Assembly: GCA_045627385.1 (NCBI GenBank)
Contig: JAZQNO010000034.1
Coordinates: forward strand, 1-64,000
Source of the DNA: UBA1757 sp045627385
GTDB taxonomy: Bacteria > Bacteroidota > Bacteroidia > Bacteroidales > UBA1402
Length of the DNA stretch: 64,000 nucleotides
Direction: 5' to 3'
Positions 27,195-36,032 of the stretch are shown here, one piece after another. How positions within the stretch are numbered: the first letter of the stretch is position 1; the number at the start of each line of letters is the position of its first letter. The notes below the pieces were generated by a model. The model saw only the letters and a list, made by a program, of their open reading frames with translations. It did no database searches and had not been told where the DNA came from. The translations under genes and the position numbers were made by a program.

Positions 27195-30100
27195 ATGGCT
27201 TATAAAAAAGATATCAAACAAAATGGCAACTTCAACAAAGTCACCATTACGCTTGCATCTCCCGAAGAGATCAAGCAGAATTCTCATGGTGAAGTGTTGA
27301 AACCGGAAACCATCAACTACCGTACCTACAAGCCCGAACGCGACGGATTGTTCTGCGAGCGCATCTTCGGTCCTGTCAAGGACTATGAGTGCCATTGCGG
27401 AAAGTACAAACGCATCCGTTACAAAGGCATTGTCTGTGACCGTTGCGGTGTGGAAGTGACCGAGAAGAAAGTCCGTCGTGAACGTATGGGACACATTCAG
27501 CTGGTCGTTCCCGTTGCCCATATCTGGTATTTCCGCTCATTGCCCAACAAAATCGGCTATCTGCTGGGACTGCCCACCAAAAAACTCAACGCTGTCATCT
27601 ATTACGAACGCTATATCGTCATCCAGCCGGGTATCCTCGGCAAGGGTGATAATCCCGTTCAAGAGTATGACCTGCTCGACGAAGAGGAATATCTGGCCCT
27701 GATGGACAAGCTGCCCCGCGAAAATCAGCTTCTTGAAAACACCGATCCCAACAAGTTCATCGCCAAGATGGGTGCCGAAGCTATCCGCGACATGCTTCTC
27801 CGCGTCGACTTGGACGAACTCTCTTACGAACTGCGCGCCCGTGCCAATCAGGAAACTTCCGTTCAGCGCAAGAACGAAGCTCTGAAACGCCTGCAGGTGG
27901 TCGAATCTTTCCGTTCCGCCAAGAATGTCAGCCGTCCCGAATGGATGATCATGGATGTGATTCCGGTGATTCCTCCCGAGCTCCGTCCTCTGGTGCCCCT
28001 CGATGGCGGCCGTTTCGCCACGACCGATGTCAACGACCTTTACCGTCGCGTCATCATCCGCAACAACCGTCTGAAGAAACTTATCGAAATCAAGGCTCCC
28101 GAGGTGATTCTCCGCAACGAGAAGCGCATGTTGCAGGAAGCCGTTGACTCTCTGTTTGACAACTCGCGCAAAGCCAGCGCCGTCAAGACCGATTCCAACC
28201 GTCCGCTCAAGTCTCTGTCAGATTCTCTGAAGGGTAAGCAGGGCCGTTTCCGTCAGAACCTGCTGGGTAAGCGTGTCGACTATTCGGCCCGTTCGGTCAT
28301 CGTCGTCGGCCCCGAACTCAAGATGCACGAGTGCGGTCTGCCCAAGGACATGGCTGCCGAACTTTACAAGCCGTTCATTATCCGTAAACTCATCGAGCGC
28401 GGCATCGTCAAGACCGTCAAGTCGGCCAAGAAGATTGTCGACCGCAAAGATCCGGTGGTTTGGGATATCCTCGAATATGTCATGAAGGGTCACCCCGTAC
28501 TGTTGAACCGTGCTCCTACGCTTCACCGTCTGGGTATCCAGGCTTTCCAGCCCAAAATGATTGAAGGTAAGGCCATTCAGCTTCATCCGCTCGCATGTAC
28601 GGCCTTCAACGCCGACTTCGACGGTGACCAGATGGCTGTCCATCTTCCTCTGGGCAACGAAGCTATCGCCGAGGCCCAACTGCTGATGCTGGCTTCGCAC
28701 AATATTCTGAATCCCAGTAACGGTTCGCCTATCACCGTTCCTTCTCAGGATATGGTTCTGGGTCTGTACTACATCACCAAGGAGCGTTCCGGCGTGAAGG
28801 GTGAAGGCCTGATTTTCTATTCTCCCGAAGAGTCCAAGATCGCGCTCAACGAAGGTCGCGTGGATATGCACGCCAAAGTCAAGGTGCGCATCAAGGGCGA
28901 ACTCATCGAAACGACTGTCGGACGTATCATCGTCAACGAATTCGTTCCCGAAGAGGTCGGTTATGTGAACAAACTGATGTCGAAGAAAGAGCTGCGCAAC
29001 GTCATTTCCGACGTCATCGCCAAGTGCGGTGTGGCCCGTACGGCCCAGTTCCTGGACGATATCAAGAACCTCGGTTACCGCATGGCCTTCGAAGGCGGTC
29101 TGTCGTTCAATCTTCAGGATGTGATCATTCCGGAAGAAAAGGCTGAACTGGTCCAGAAAGGACACGAAGCCGTTGAGGAAATAACCGAGCAGTACAAGGA
29201 AGGTTGGATTACCAACAACGAACGCTATAACAAGGTTATCGACGTTTGGACCGATGTCAACAAGGAACTTTCTGAAAAGTTGATTGAACAATTGGCTAAC
29301 GACGATCAGGGCTTTAACTCTGTCTATATGATGATGGATTCGGGTGCCCGTGGTTCTAAGGAACAGATTCGTCAGCTTTCCGGTATGCGCGGTCTGATGA
29401 ACAAACCTCAGAAGGCCGGTTCGGAAGGAGCCCAGATCATTGAAAACCCGATTCTTGCCAACTTTAAGGAAGGCCTGTCGGTGCTGGAGTACTTCATCTC
29501 CACTCACGGTGCTCGTAAGTCTTTGTCCGATACCGCTTTGAAGACGGCTGACGCCGGTTATCTGACCCGCCGTCTCGTAGACGTTTCGCACGATGTCATC
29601 ATCAACGAAGAAGACTGCGGTACGCTGCGCGGTCTGACGGCAGTCGCCATCAAGGGTGTCTGCACGCTGTATGAACGCATTCTCGGCCGTGTTTCGGTTC
29701 ACGACATCTACGATCCCGAAAATCCCGATCAGCTGATTGTTGCCGCCGGTGAAGAAATCACCGAACCGATTGCCGAGCGCATCGAGAAATCTTCCATTGA
29801 CCGCGTTGAAATCCGTTCGGTCCTCACTTGCGAAAGCAAGAAGGGTGTCTGCGCCAAGTGTTACGGCCGCAACCTGGCTACCGGACGCCTGGTACAGAAG
29901 GGCGAGGCTGTCGGCGTCATCGCCGCGCAGTCAATCGGCGAACCCGGTACTCAGCTGACCTTGCGTACGTTCCACGCCGGTGGTGTGGCCAAGAGCGATA
30001 CGGTCGCTTCCGACCTCAAGGCTCCCTACGATTGCGAGGTCAAGATTGAAGAACTCCATACGGTTCCTTCGGCCGAAGATCCCAACGTTCAGATTGTTGT

Positions 30101-31469
30101 CGGACGTTATGGCGAAATGAGACTGATCGATCCTCTCACCAATACGGTCACCACCCACAACCTGTCATACGGTTCAAAACTGTATGTCAAGCCGGGCGAC
30201 AGAGTGCCTCAGGGCACGCTCATCTGCGAATGGGACAACTACAACGCTGTCATCATCTGCGAAGAGTCCGGTAAGCTGCAGTTCGACACCATTGAAGACG
30301 GTGTCACTTTCCAGACCTATGTGGACGAAACCACCAAGGTGAAGGACAAGATCATCATCGAACCGAAAGACCGTTCCAAGGTGCCAGCCATCCACATTTT
30401 GGACAAGAGCGGAAACCGCATCCATTCGTACAACCTGCCTGCAGGCGCCCATCTGCTCAAGGAAGACGGCGTTGCCATCAAGGCCGGTGAAATCCTGGTC
30501 AAGATTCCGCGTGCCGTTGCCAAGACGGGCGATATCACCGGCGGTCTGCCTCGTGTCACCGAACTCTTCGAGGCCCGCAATCCGTCCAACCCCGCAGTGG
30601 TGTCCGAAATCGACGGCGATGTCATCGAATTTGGCCGCATCAAGCGCGGTAACCGTGAGATCGTCATCCAGTCGAAGACCGGCGATATCAAGAAATATCT
30701 CGTTCCGCTTTCAAAGCAGGTGCTGGTACAGGTCAACGACTTTGTCCGCGCCGGTACGCCTCTGTCCGACGGTTCCATCACTCCGGCCGACATTCTGGCC
30801 ATCAAGGGCCCGACGGCTGTTCAGGAATACATCGTCAACGAAGTCAAGAACGTTTATCGTCTGCAGGATGTGAAGATCAACGACAAGCACTTTGAAGTCA
30901 TTGTACGTCAGATGATGCGTAAGGTTGAAATTCAAGATGCCGGCGATACCAAGTTCCTTCAGAGCCAGGAAGTCGACAAGAACGACTTTATGGAAGAAAA
31001 CGACCGCATCTGGGGCAAGAAAGTTGTCGAGGATGCCGGCGATTCCGAGACTCTGAAGCCGGGTATGATCGTTACCGCCCGCAAACTTCGCGATGAGAAC
31101 TCCATGCTGAAGCGTCGTGACAAACGTCTTGTCCAGGCCCGCGATGCCCGCACGGCTACGGCCACTCAGGTGCTCCAAGGCATTACCCGCGCCGCTTTGC
31201 AGACCAAGAGCTTCATGTCGGCCGCTTCCTTCCAGGAAACCACGAAGGTGCTCAACGAGTCTGCCATCGAAGGCAAGGTCGACTACTTGGAGGGAATGAA
31301 GGAGAACGTCATCACCGGTAACCTGATTCCCGCCGGAACCGGTCAGCGCGAGTTTGAAAAGCTCATCGTCGCTTCGAAAGAAGATTACGAGATGGCTCAG
31401 TCCAACCGCGATACCGTATCTGACCTCGAACCCGAAGTGGAAATGGCCCCCGAAAATGCTGAACAATAA
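27195..31469 (+). CDS. rpoC: DNA-directed RNA polymerase subunit beta'
   Basis: A 1424-residue catalytic core subunit. The N-terminal zinc ribbon has Cys in YECHCGKYK and CDRCGV; the active-site Mg loop is NADFDGDQMAVH; the second zinc site includes CESKKGVCAKCYGR; the bridge/trigger region contains GEPGTQLTLRTFHAGG. A TTG start at 27168 is in frame, but the ATG at 27195 gives the normal MAYKKDIKQ start. A strong terminator follows. Confidence 0.98.
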   Translation: MAYKKDIKQNGNFNKVTITLASPEEIKQNSHGEVLKPETINYRTYKPERDGLFCERIFGPVKDYECHCGKYKRIRYKGIVCDRCGVEVTEKKVRRERMGHIQLVVPVAHIWYFRSLPNKIGYLLGLPTKKLNAVIYYERYIVIQPGILGKGDNPVQEYDLLDEEEYLALMDKLPRENQLLENTDPNKFIAKMGAEAIRDMLLRVDLDELSYELRARANQETSVQRKNEALKRLQVVESFRSAKNVSRPEWMIMDVIPVIPPELRPLVPLDGGRFATTDVNDLYRRVIIRNNRLKKLIEIKAPEVILRNEKRMLQEAVDSLFDNSRKASAVKTDSNRPLKSLSDSLKGKQGRFRQNLLGKRVDYSARSVIVVGPELKMHECGLPKDMAAELYKPFIIRKLIERGIVKTVKSAKKIVDRKDPVVWDILEYVMKGHPVLLNRAPTLHRLGIQAFQPKMIEGKAIQLHPLACTAFNADFDGDQMAVHLPLGNEAIAEAQLLMLASHNILNPSNGSPITVPSQDMVLGLYYITKERSGVKGEGLIFYSPEESKIALNEGRVDMHAKVKVRIKGELIETTVGRIIVNEFVPEEVGYVNKLMSKKELRNVISDVIAKCGVARTAQFLDDIKNLGYRMAFEGGLSFNLQDVIIPEEKAELVQKGHEAVEEITEQYKEGWITNNERYNKVIDVWTDVNKELSEKLIEQLANDDQGFNSVYMMMDSGARGSKEQIRQLSGMRGLMNKPQKAGSEGAQIIENPILANFKEGLSVLEYFISTHGARKSLSDTALKTADAGYLTRRLVDVSHDVIINEEDCGTLRGLTAVAIKGVCTLYERILGRVSVHDIYDPENPDQLIVAAGEEITEPIAERIEKSSIDRVEIRSVLTCESKKGVCAKCYGRNLATGRLVQKGEAVGVIAAQSIGEPGTQLTLRTFHAGGVAKSDTVASDLKAPYDCEVKIEELHTVPSAEDPNVQIVVGRYGEMRLIDPLTNTVTTHNLSYGSKLYVKPGDRVPQGTLICEWDNYNAVIICEESGKLQFDTIEDGVTFQTYVDETTKVKDKIIIEPKDRSKVPAIHILDKSGNRIHSYNLPAGAHLLKEDGVAIKAGEILVKIPRAVAKTGDITGGLPRVTELFEARNPSNPAVVSEIDGDVIEFGRIKRGNREIVIQSKTGDIKKYLVPLSKQVLVQVNDFVRAGTPLSDGSITPADILAIKGPTAVQEYIVNEVKNVYRLQDVKINDKHFEVIVRQMMRKVEIQDAGDTKFLQSQEVDKNDFMEENDRIWGKKVVEDAGDSETLKPGMIVTARKLRDENSMLKRRDKRLVQARDARTATATQVLQGITRAALQTKSFMSAASFQETTKVLNESAIEGKVDYLEGMKENVITGNLIPAGTGQREFEKLIVASKEDYEMAQSNRDTVSDLEPEVEMAPENAEQ

Positions 31470-31506
31470 CAATTATTAATAAGTATTTCGACAACTGTCA
31501 AAAAGA

Positions 31507-31543
31507 AGGCGGACTACCCGAGAGGGCGGTCCGCTTTCATTTT
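31507..31543 (+). terminator. Terminator after rpoC
   Basis: Arms GCGGAC and GTCCGC with an inner CCC/GGG pair around GAGA, then CTTTCATTTT. It closes the tuf-rpoC run, 39 bases after the rpoC stop and 22 bases from the end of the convergent beta-helix gene. Confidence 0.75.
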
Positions 31544-31565
31544 GTCCGAATCCGAAGTATGTCTC

Positions 31566-34058
31566 TTATCTCCAGCGGATGTCGAGTTGGTGCAGCATGG
31601 TGGCGCTAGCACCGGTCGAACCGGTGTGCTGCAGCATGAAGCCCCCGTTTTGAGTGGCGTTGATGGGCGCGCTCAAACGGACTTCCGTTTTGACATCGGG
31701 ATTTTCGTGGGGATATGCCTTGTCGGCCTTGACATCAGCCATCAGCTGATTGCCTTGGGTGTACAGGTGAATCTGACAGTTGGTGCGGTAGCAGGAAGCC
31801 GAAACCGCCTCCGAAATGGCACGGGTCTCTCCATCGGCATATTCGACCAGCAGGAAATCGACGGCATTGGCAAACTTGGTCGTGCGGATGATGCGCAGTC
31901 CGTAGCCGCTCAAGCGGCGTGTGTCCATTTTCAGACAGATGTCCATATATTGGCCTGTGGCGCTGCCAAAACCCTGTCCGGCGCTTTTGTACGGGTCGAC
32001 CTTCAGAAGAACATCCATATCGCCATACTTGCCGTCCAAAGGCGTGTACATCAGTCGGGCACCTTTCCTGGCCTGTATGAGCCCCTGGCCGACAGCGCCC
32101 TCAGAACCGGTGGCGTATGCCCAGGATTCTTCCTTGGCCGCCTGCCAGTCATATTCTTTGGTGTCGGCAGGCTTGTAGCTGTCGCGTGTCCAAAAGCCGG
32201 GTTTGACGGCCGGTTGCCAGGAGGAGGGGAAATTGCGAAAATCGGTGGAAAAGCTTTTCCGCAGCACCAGCTCTTCGCTGACAGCAGCGCGGCTGATGAC
32301 GAATCTGGCTTCGCCTGGAAGACTGCGCGGATGGCGCGGTTCGATTTTGGCCATCAGATAATAGCCGATATCGCCTCTTTCGATGGGGTAGTAGATGAGC
32401 GGTTCTCCGCGGCTGACAGCCACTTCTGTCGGATGGCTGCCCTGACTGTCTTCGCATCGGTACCAGGTGACGAGCGTCTGGTCTTGCCGTCCGTTGAGGT
32501 CGAGCGCATAGCGGACTTTGGCGAGTCCGTCGGTGCGGAGCAGCATTCTCGGCTCTTCCAGAAAGTCCGGTGCAGGAAGTGTCTGTGGATCGATGCGGAT
32601 GTCTGCAGCGGCTTCCAGACCGTCTTCATTGCTGAGAGACAGGGTGGCGCTGCGGCTGTTTTCGCCCTCCCAAAGCGCTGTGATGGTGCAGGAAGAGTCT
32701 GTGACTTCGGTTTCGGCCAGACGCTTGGAGACGTTCAGATTCCACTGGACCGGACCTTCGACCGGCACATCGCTGAACCGGAACAGCTTGTAGGTGAATC
32801 TGGCTTCATTGGCGGCCGTCTCGACGATGGCATTGTCGGGAACGATACGGGCCTGTGTCGGAATGGAGGAAAGGTCGCGACCGGCAGCTTCAGAAGCCTG
32901 CCGGCAGACATCTTTCTGAGCGAGCGGGTCCCATTCGTCATTGGCGCGCAGCAGTCCGTAGATGTTGTAGACGGTCTGTCCCTTCCATTCGTAACGATAG
33001 GCCTGCAGAAGCGGTTTTCCTTCCAAATCGACCGTCAGATAAGGCTTTTCGCTCTCATTGAAGCGGACTGGTTTGCCGTTGAGCGTGAGATGGTACTGAT
33101 AGCAGCGCAGCGACTCTTTGGGATATTGGGTCCATTTCAAGCCTATCGGACCGTCGTGCGTGAAGCGGCAGTCGATCATGGCCACCTGACTGCCTACCTT
33201 GTTGGTATACTGTACTTCGGAACCGAGCAGGTTCAGGTCGCAATCGAGAAATACGGCACCTGTGCCGTGGGTGCTCCAGAAGGGCTTGGAACTGTGCCAG
33301 TCGAAATCACATTTCAGGTAGACGGCCTGACCGCAGAGCGCGTCGTCCGTACATTCGAAATGGCAGTTTTCAAACAGGGCGCGTCTGCTGCCGACGAAGG
33401 GACAGGAGTTCAAACGGCTGATGAACGAGCAGTTTTTGGCGTAAACTCTGTCGCTGTTGCAGGTGATCAGCTGAGCTTGGGTGATGGCCTCCATGCGTTT
33501 GGCCCGATTGAGTTCGGGCTTGAGCGGGTAGACCAGGTCGACATTGCAGTAATTGCCGAAGGTGATGTTTTCCACATGGATGTCGTCTCCGTCAATACGC
33601 ATCATCGTGAAATTGCCGTCGGCCCCTTGAGTCTGTCCGCGGTTGACAGCCAACACGACGTCTTCGCGCTTGTCGCTCAGACCGATCCACTTCAGGTGGC
33701 TGTGTCTGATGACGATGCCGTAGGGGGTTCCGCCGTTTTCACCGCGACGGATTTCTGGATCGTCAGGGTCATCGATCCAATAGACGTTCGGAGCGATGTA
33801 GAACGTCATCGGTTTGACCTCCGTACCGTCGGTCATATCGGCCACAGCTTCATTGAACGTGCGGTATACGTGCTTGTTGTGCTTGACGTCTTTGTCGCTC
33901 AGGCTTCCGTCGATGAAGAAAGTCTTCGAATCGAGCATGTAGGTCTGTCCGTCATACTGCCAGGTGCTGCGGTCACCCCATGGAAGATAGATGACACATG
34001 ACAGGAATGCGATGGCTGCCAGAAAGACCAGCCCGATGAACTTTTCAATTGTTTTCAT
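31566..34058 (-). CDS. Large envelope-anchored right-handed beta-helix protein, pectinesterase-like
   Basis: I do not recognise a characterised family. The 830-residue chain starts with a membrane or signal segment (about 8-27). Residues 60-370 look like a right-handed parallel beta-helix: a run of short repeats with buried hydrophobics and the Asn/Asp/Cys ladder seen in VENITFGNYC and AKNCSFISRL, most like CE8/pectate lyase-like helices. From about 440 to 620 there are Ig-like strands, and the last 200 residues (SFSTDFRNFPSSWQPAV onward) look like a concanavalin-type sandwich. The catalytic residues of pectinesterases are not obvious. Its start overlaps the histidine kinase stop by 14 bases, so the two are translationally linked. 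A role in binding or cutting a plant glycan is inference from the fold only. Confidence 0.6.
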   Translation of the reverse strand: MKTIEKFIGLVFLAAIAFLSCVIYLPWGDRSTWQYDGQTYMLDSKTFFIDGSLSDKDVKHNKHVYRTFNEAVADMTDGTEVKPMTFYIAPNVYWIDDPDDPEIRRGENGGTPYGIVIRHSHLKWIGLSDKREDVVLAVNRGQTQGADGNFTMMRIDGDDIHVENITFGNYCNVDLVYPLKPELNRAKRMEAITQAQLITCNSDRVYAKNCSFISRLNSCPFVGSRRALFENCHFECTDDALCGQAVYLKCDFDWHSSKPFWSTHGTGAVFLDCDLNLLGSEVQYTNKVGSQVAMIDCRFTHDGPIGLKWTQYPKESLRCYQYHLTLNGKPVRFNESEKPYLTVDLEGKPLLQAYRYEWKGQTVYNIYGLLRANDEWDPLAQKDVCRQASEAAGRDLSSIPTQARIVPDNAIVETAANEARFTYKLFRFSDVPVEGPVQWNLNVSKRLAETEVTDSSCTITALWEGENSRSATLSLSNEDGLEAAADIRIDPQTLPAPDFLEEPRMLLRTDGLAKVRYALDLNGRQDQTLVTWYRCEDSQGSHPTEVAVSRGEPLIYYPIERGDIGYYLMAKIEPRHPRSLPGEARFVISRAAVSEELVLRKSFSTDFRNFPSSWQPAVKPGFWTRDSYKPADTKEYDWQAAKEESWAYATGSEGAVGQGLIQARKGARLMYTPLDGKYGDMDVLLKVDPYKSAGQGFGSATGQYMDICLKMDTRRLSGYGLRIIRTTKFANAVDFLLVEYADGETRAISEAVSASCYRTNCQIHLYTQGNQLMADVKADKAYPHENPDVKTEVRLSAPINATQNGGFMLQHTGSTGASATMLHQLDIRWR

Positions 34059-35223
34059 AATTGTCCAATAATATTCTGAAAGTGGTTCCTTTGCCTATTT
34101 CTGAAGATTTGACGAAAATGCGACCGCGATGGTATTCTTCGACGATGCGTTTCACCAGAGAAAGCCCCAGTCCCCAGCCGCGGGCTTTGGTCGTGTAACC
34201 GGGTTTGAAAACATCCTTGAAGCGGTTTTTGGCAATTCCTTTGCCCGTGTCGGTGACATCGATGAAAACTTTCTTGCGCTCTTCTCCCAGCCGGATGTCA
34301 ATCCGGCCGTTGCCGTCCATCGCATCGATGGCGTTTTTGCACAGGTTTTCCATCACCCACTCGAACAAGGGCACACAGAGGCAGACTTGAGGCCGGAAAT
34401 CCGTCTGGTGAAGCTGGATACTGACTTTTTGGGAACAGCGTCCGCGCATGTAATTGATGGCCGATTCGATGGCTGGGACCAAGGCCTCGGGTTTGGGTTC
34501 GGGCTTTGAACCGATTTTGGAAAAACGTTCTGCAATCGTCTGCAGACGTCGGGTATCCTTTTCGATTTCCGTCAGAAGATTCGGGTCGACTTCTTTCATT
34601 TTCAGCAGCTCTTCCCAAGCGACCAGCGACGAAATGGGGGTGCCCAGCTGGTGGGCGGTCTCCTTGGAAAGCCCCACCCACACCCGGTCCTGCTCGGAAC
34701 GCTTGGAAATGCTCAGAGCCAGCAGTGTGACCGCCAGAAAGATGAACATCACGGCCAGTTGGATGAAGGGGAAGTATTTCAGCTGTTTCAGGTGCCGTGA
34801 ATCATCGTAGTAAACATATTGGGAATAGGTGTCCGAAATCTTGATTTCGATGAAGCGCTCCTTCGCACGGACAGCAGCGGCCTTCTCGTCCAGGTCGGCG
34901 CCTTCCTTGTGGGGATTCAGACGCAAATTGGCGTGACTCAAGACGCTTCCGTCCATGTCGGTCAGCAGGACGGGAATGTTGTTGTTGCCTTGCAGAATTT
35001 TGAGCGCCAGCTCGTAGTTCATTTGCGAATCGGCCTCGCTGGGACCGTCGTCGCGGGCCAGCATGCGGATGGCTTCGGCCCACAGTTCGATCTTGTCCTG
35101 TTCTTCCAGTGCCAGTTCGCGTGCCAGGCGGTTGGAAAAGACCGTCGACGCCACAATGATGGCGGCGGCGAACACGAAGAAACAAAACCGCAGTACCGGA
35201 AAATGTCGTTGGGAATAAGCCAT
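34045..35223 (-). CDS. Orphan sensor histidine kinase
   Basis: A 392-residue membrane kinase with two membrane segments (about 10-30 and 150-175) enclosing a periplasmic sensor of about 120 residues. The dimerisation box is KETAHQLGTPISSL with the phosphoacceptor His; the ATPase domain has ENLCKNAIDAMDG (N), DTGKGI (G1) and GWGLGLSLVKRI (G2). No response regulator gene is adjacent, so the partner is elsewhere. The frame extends to 35244, but the ATG at 35223 follows the exodeoxyribonuclease stop by four bases. It is the middle gene of a three-gene run. Confidence 0.9.
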   Translation of the reverse strand: MAYSQRHFPVLRFCFFVFAAAIIVASTVFSNRLARELALEEQDKIELWAEAIRMLARDDGPSEADSQMNYELALKILQGNNNIPVLLTDMDGSVLSHANLRLNPHKEGADLDEKAAAVRAKERFIEIKISDTYSQYVYYDDSRHLKQLKYFPFIQLAVMFIFLAVTLLALSISKRSEQDRVWVGLSKETAHQLGTPISSLVAWEELLKMKEVDPNLLTEIEKDTRRLQTIAERFSKIGSKPEPKPEALVPAIESAINYMRGRCSQKVSIQLHQTDFRPQVCLCVPLFEWVMENLCKNAIDAMDGNGRIDIRLGEERKKVFIDVTDTGKGIAKNRFKDVFKPGYTTKARGWGLGLSLVKRIVEEYHRGRIFVKSSEIGKGTTFRILLDNYENN

Positions 35224-35227
35224 AGAC

Positions 35228-35995
35228 TCAGAAATTGAATTCAACCGTGATGGGGCAGTGGTCCGACTGGAAAGCGTCTGGACGGATAGCCGCCCCTTTC
35301 AGATAAGGCTTCAGGGCATCGCTGACCCAGTGGTAGTCGATGCGCCAGCCGAGATTTTTTTCACGGCTTCCGGCCCGGAAACTCCACCATGAATATTGTT
35401 CGCCTTCCTGATGGAATTCTCTGAAACTGTCAATCATACCGCCTTGTTCCCAGCCGTCCATCCACTGGCGCTCCTCGGGCAAAAAACCGGAATCGCCGTT
35501 GTGCCGTTCCGGATGGCTGATGTCGATGGGATGATGGCAGATGTTGAAATCGCCGCAGACCAGCAGGTGGGGCCTTTCCTGACGAACTTTCTTGACAAAG
35601 GTCTCGAACTTGGCCAGAAATTCCATTTTGAAGGCCTGTCTCTCGTCTCCAGTCGTACCGGACGGGACATAGACGCACATGACGCTGAAATCGCCCCAAT
35701 CGGCCCTTAAAACGCGTCCTTCGCTGTCGTAAATCGGATTGTCCATGCCGATGACGACTTTGTCGGGCTGCCGTTTGGAAAGAATGGCCACACCGCTGTA
35801 ACCTTTCTTCTGTGCCGAATGGTAATAACAGTAGGGGTATCCCAAGCTCCAGAACAGGGACGAATCGATCTGCTCCGGTTGGGCTTTGGTTTCCTGAAAA
35901 CAGACCACATCGGCCTGCTCGGAGGCAAGAAAGTCGGCCAGCCCCTTTCCGATGGCTGCGCGGACTCCGTTCAGATTGTATGAGATGACTTTCAT
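35228..35995 (-). CDS. xth: Exodeoxyribonuclease III / AP endonuclease
   Basis: A 255-residue Mg-dependent DNA repair nuclease of the exonuclease-endonuclease-phosphatase fold. It shows ISYNLNG at the start, the metal Glu in CFQETKA, Tyr in YVPSG, GDFNICH, and the catalytic pair in the C-terminal QSDHCPITVEF. LGWRIDYHW is also typical. The ATG at 35995 is preferred over 36004. It is first in the run with the kinase and beta-helix protein; no functional link is evident. Confidence 0.95.
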   Translation of the reverse strand: MKVISYNLNGVRAAIGKGLADFLASEQADVVCFQETKAQPEQIDSSLFWSLGYPYCYYHSAQKKGYSGVAILSKRQPDKVVIGMDNPIYDSEGRVLRADWGDFSVMCVYVPSGTTGDERQAFKMEFLAKFETFVKKVRQERPHLLVCGDFNICHHPIDISHPERHNGDSGFLPEERQWMDGWEQGGMIDSFREFHQEGEQYSWWSFRAGSREKNLGWRIDYHWVSDALKPYLKGAAIRPDAFQSDHCPITVEFNF

Positions 35996-36001
35996 AAGGG
36001 C

Positions 36002-36032
36002 CAAAGATAGCGAAAGCCGATGTCAAAAACAA
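36002..36032 (-). promoter_or_regulatory. Exodeoxyribonuclease III promoter
   Basis: On the minus strand TTG (36032-36030), 20 bases and TATCTTTG (36009-36002) match the Bacteroidota form. The -7 box ends only seven bases before the ATG at 35995, so the transcript may have almost no leader. Confidence 0.5.

Noticed and set aside
31542..34001. 819-codon open frame opposite the beta-helix gene
   Set aside because: It has no recognisable domain or signal and begins inside the rpoC terminator; the minus frame shows clear repeats and gene coupling.
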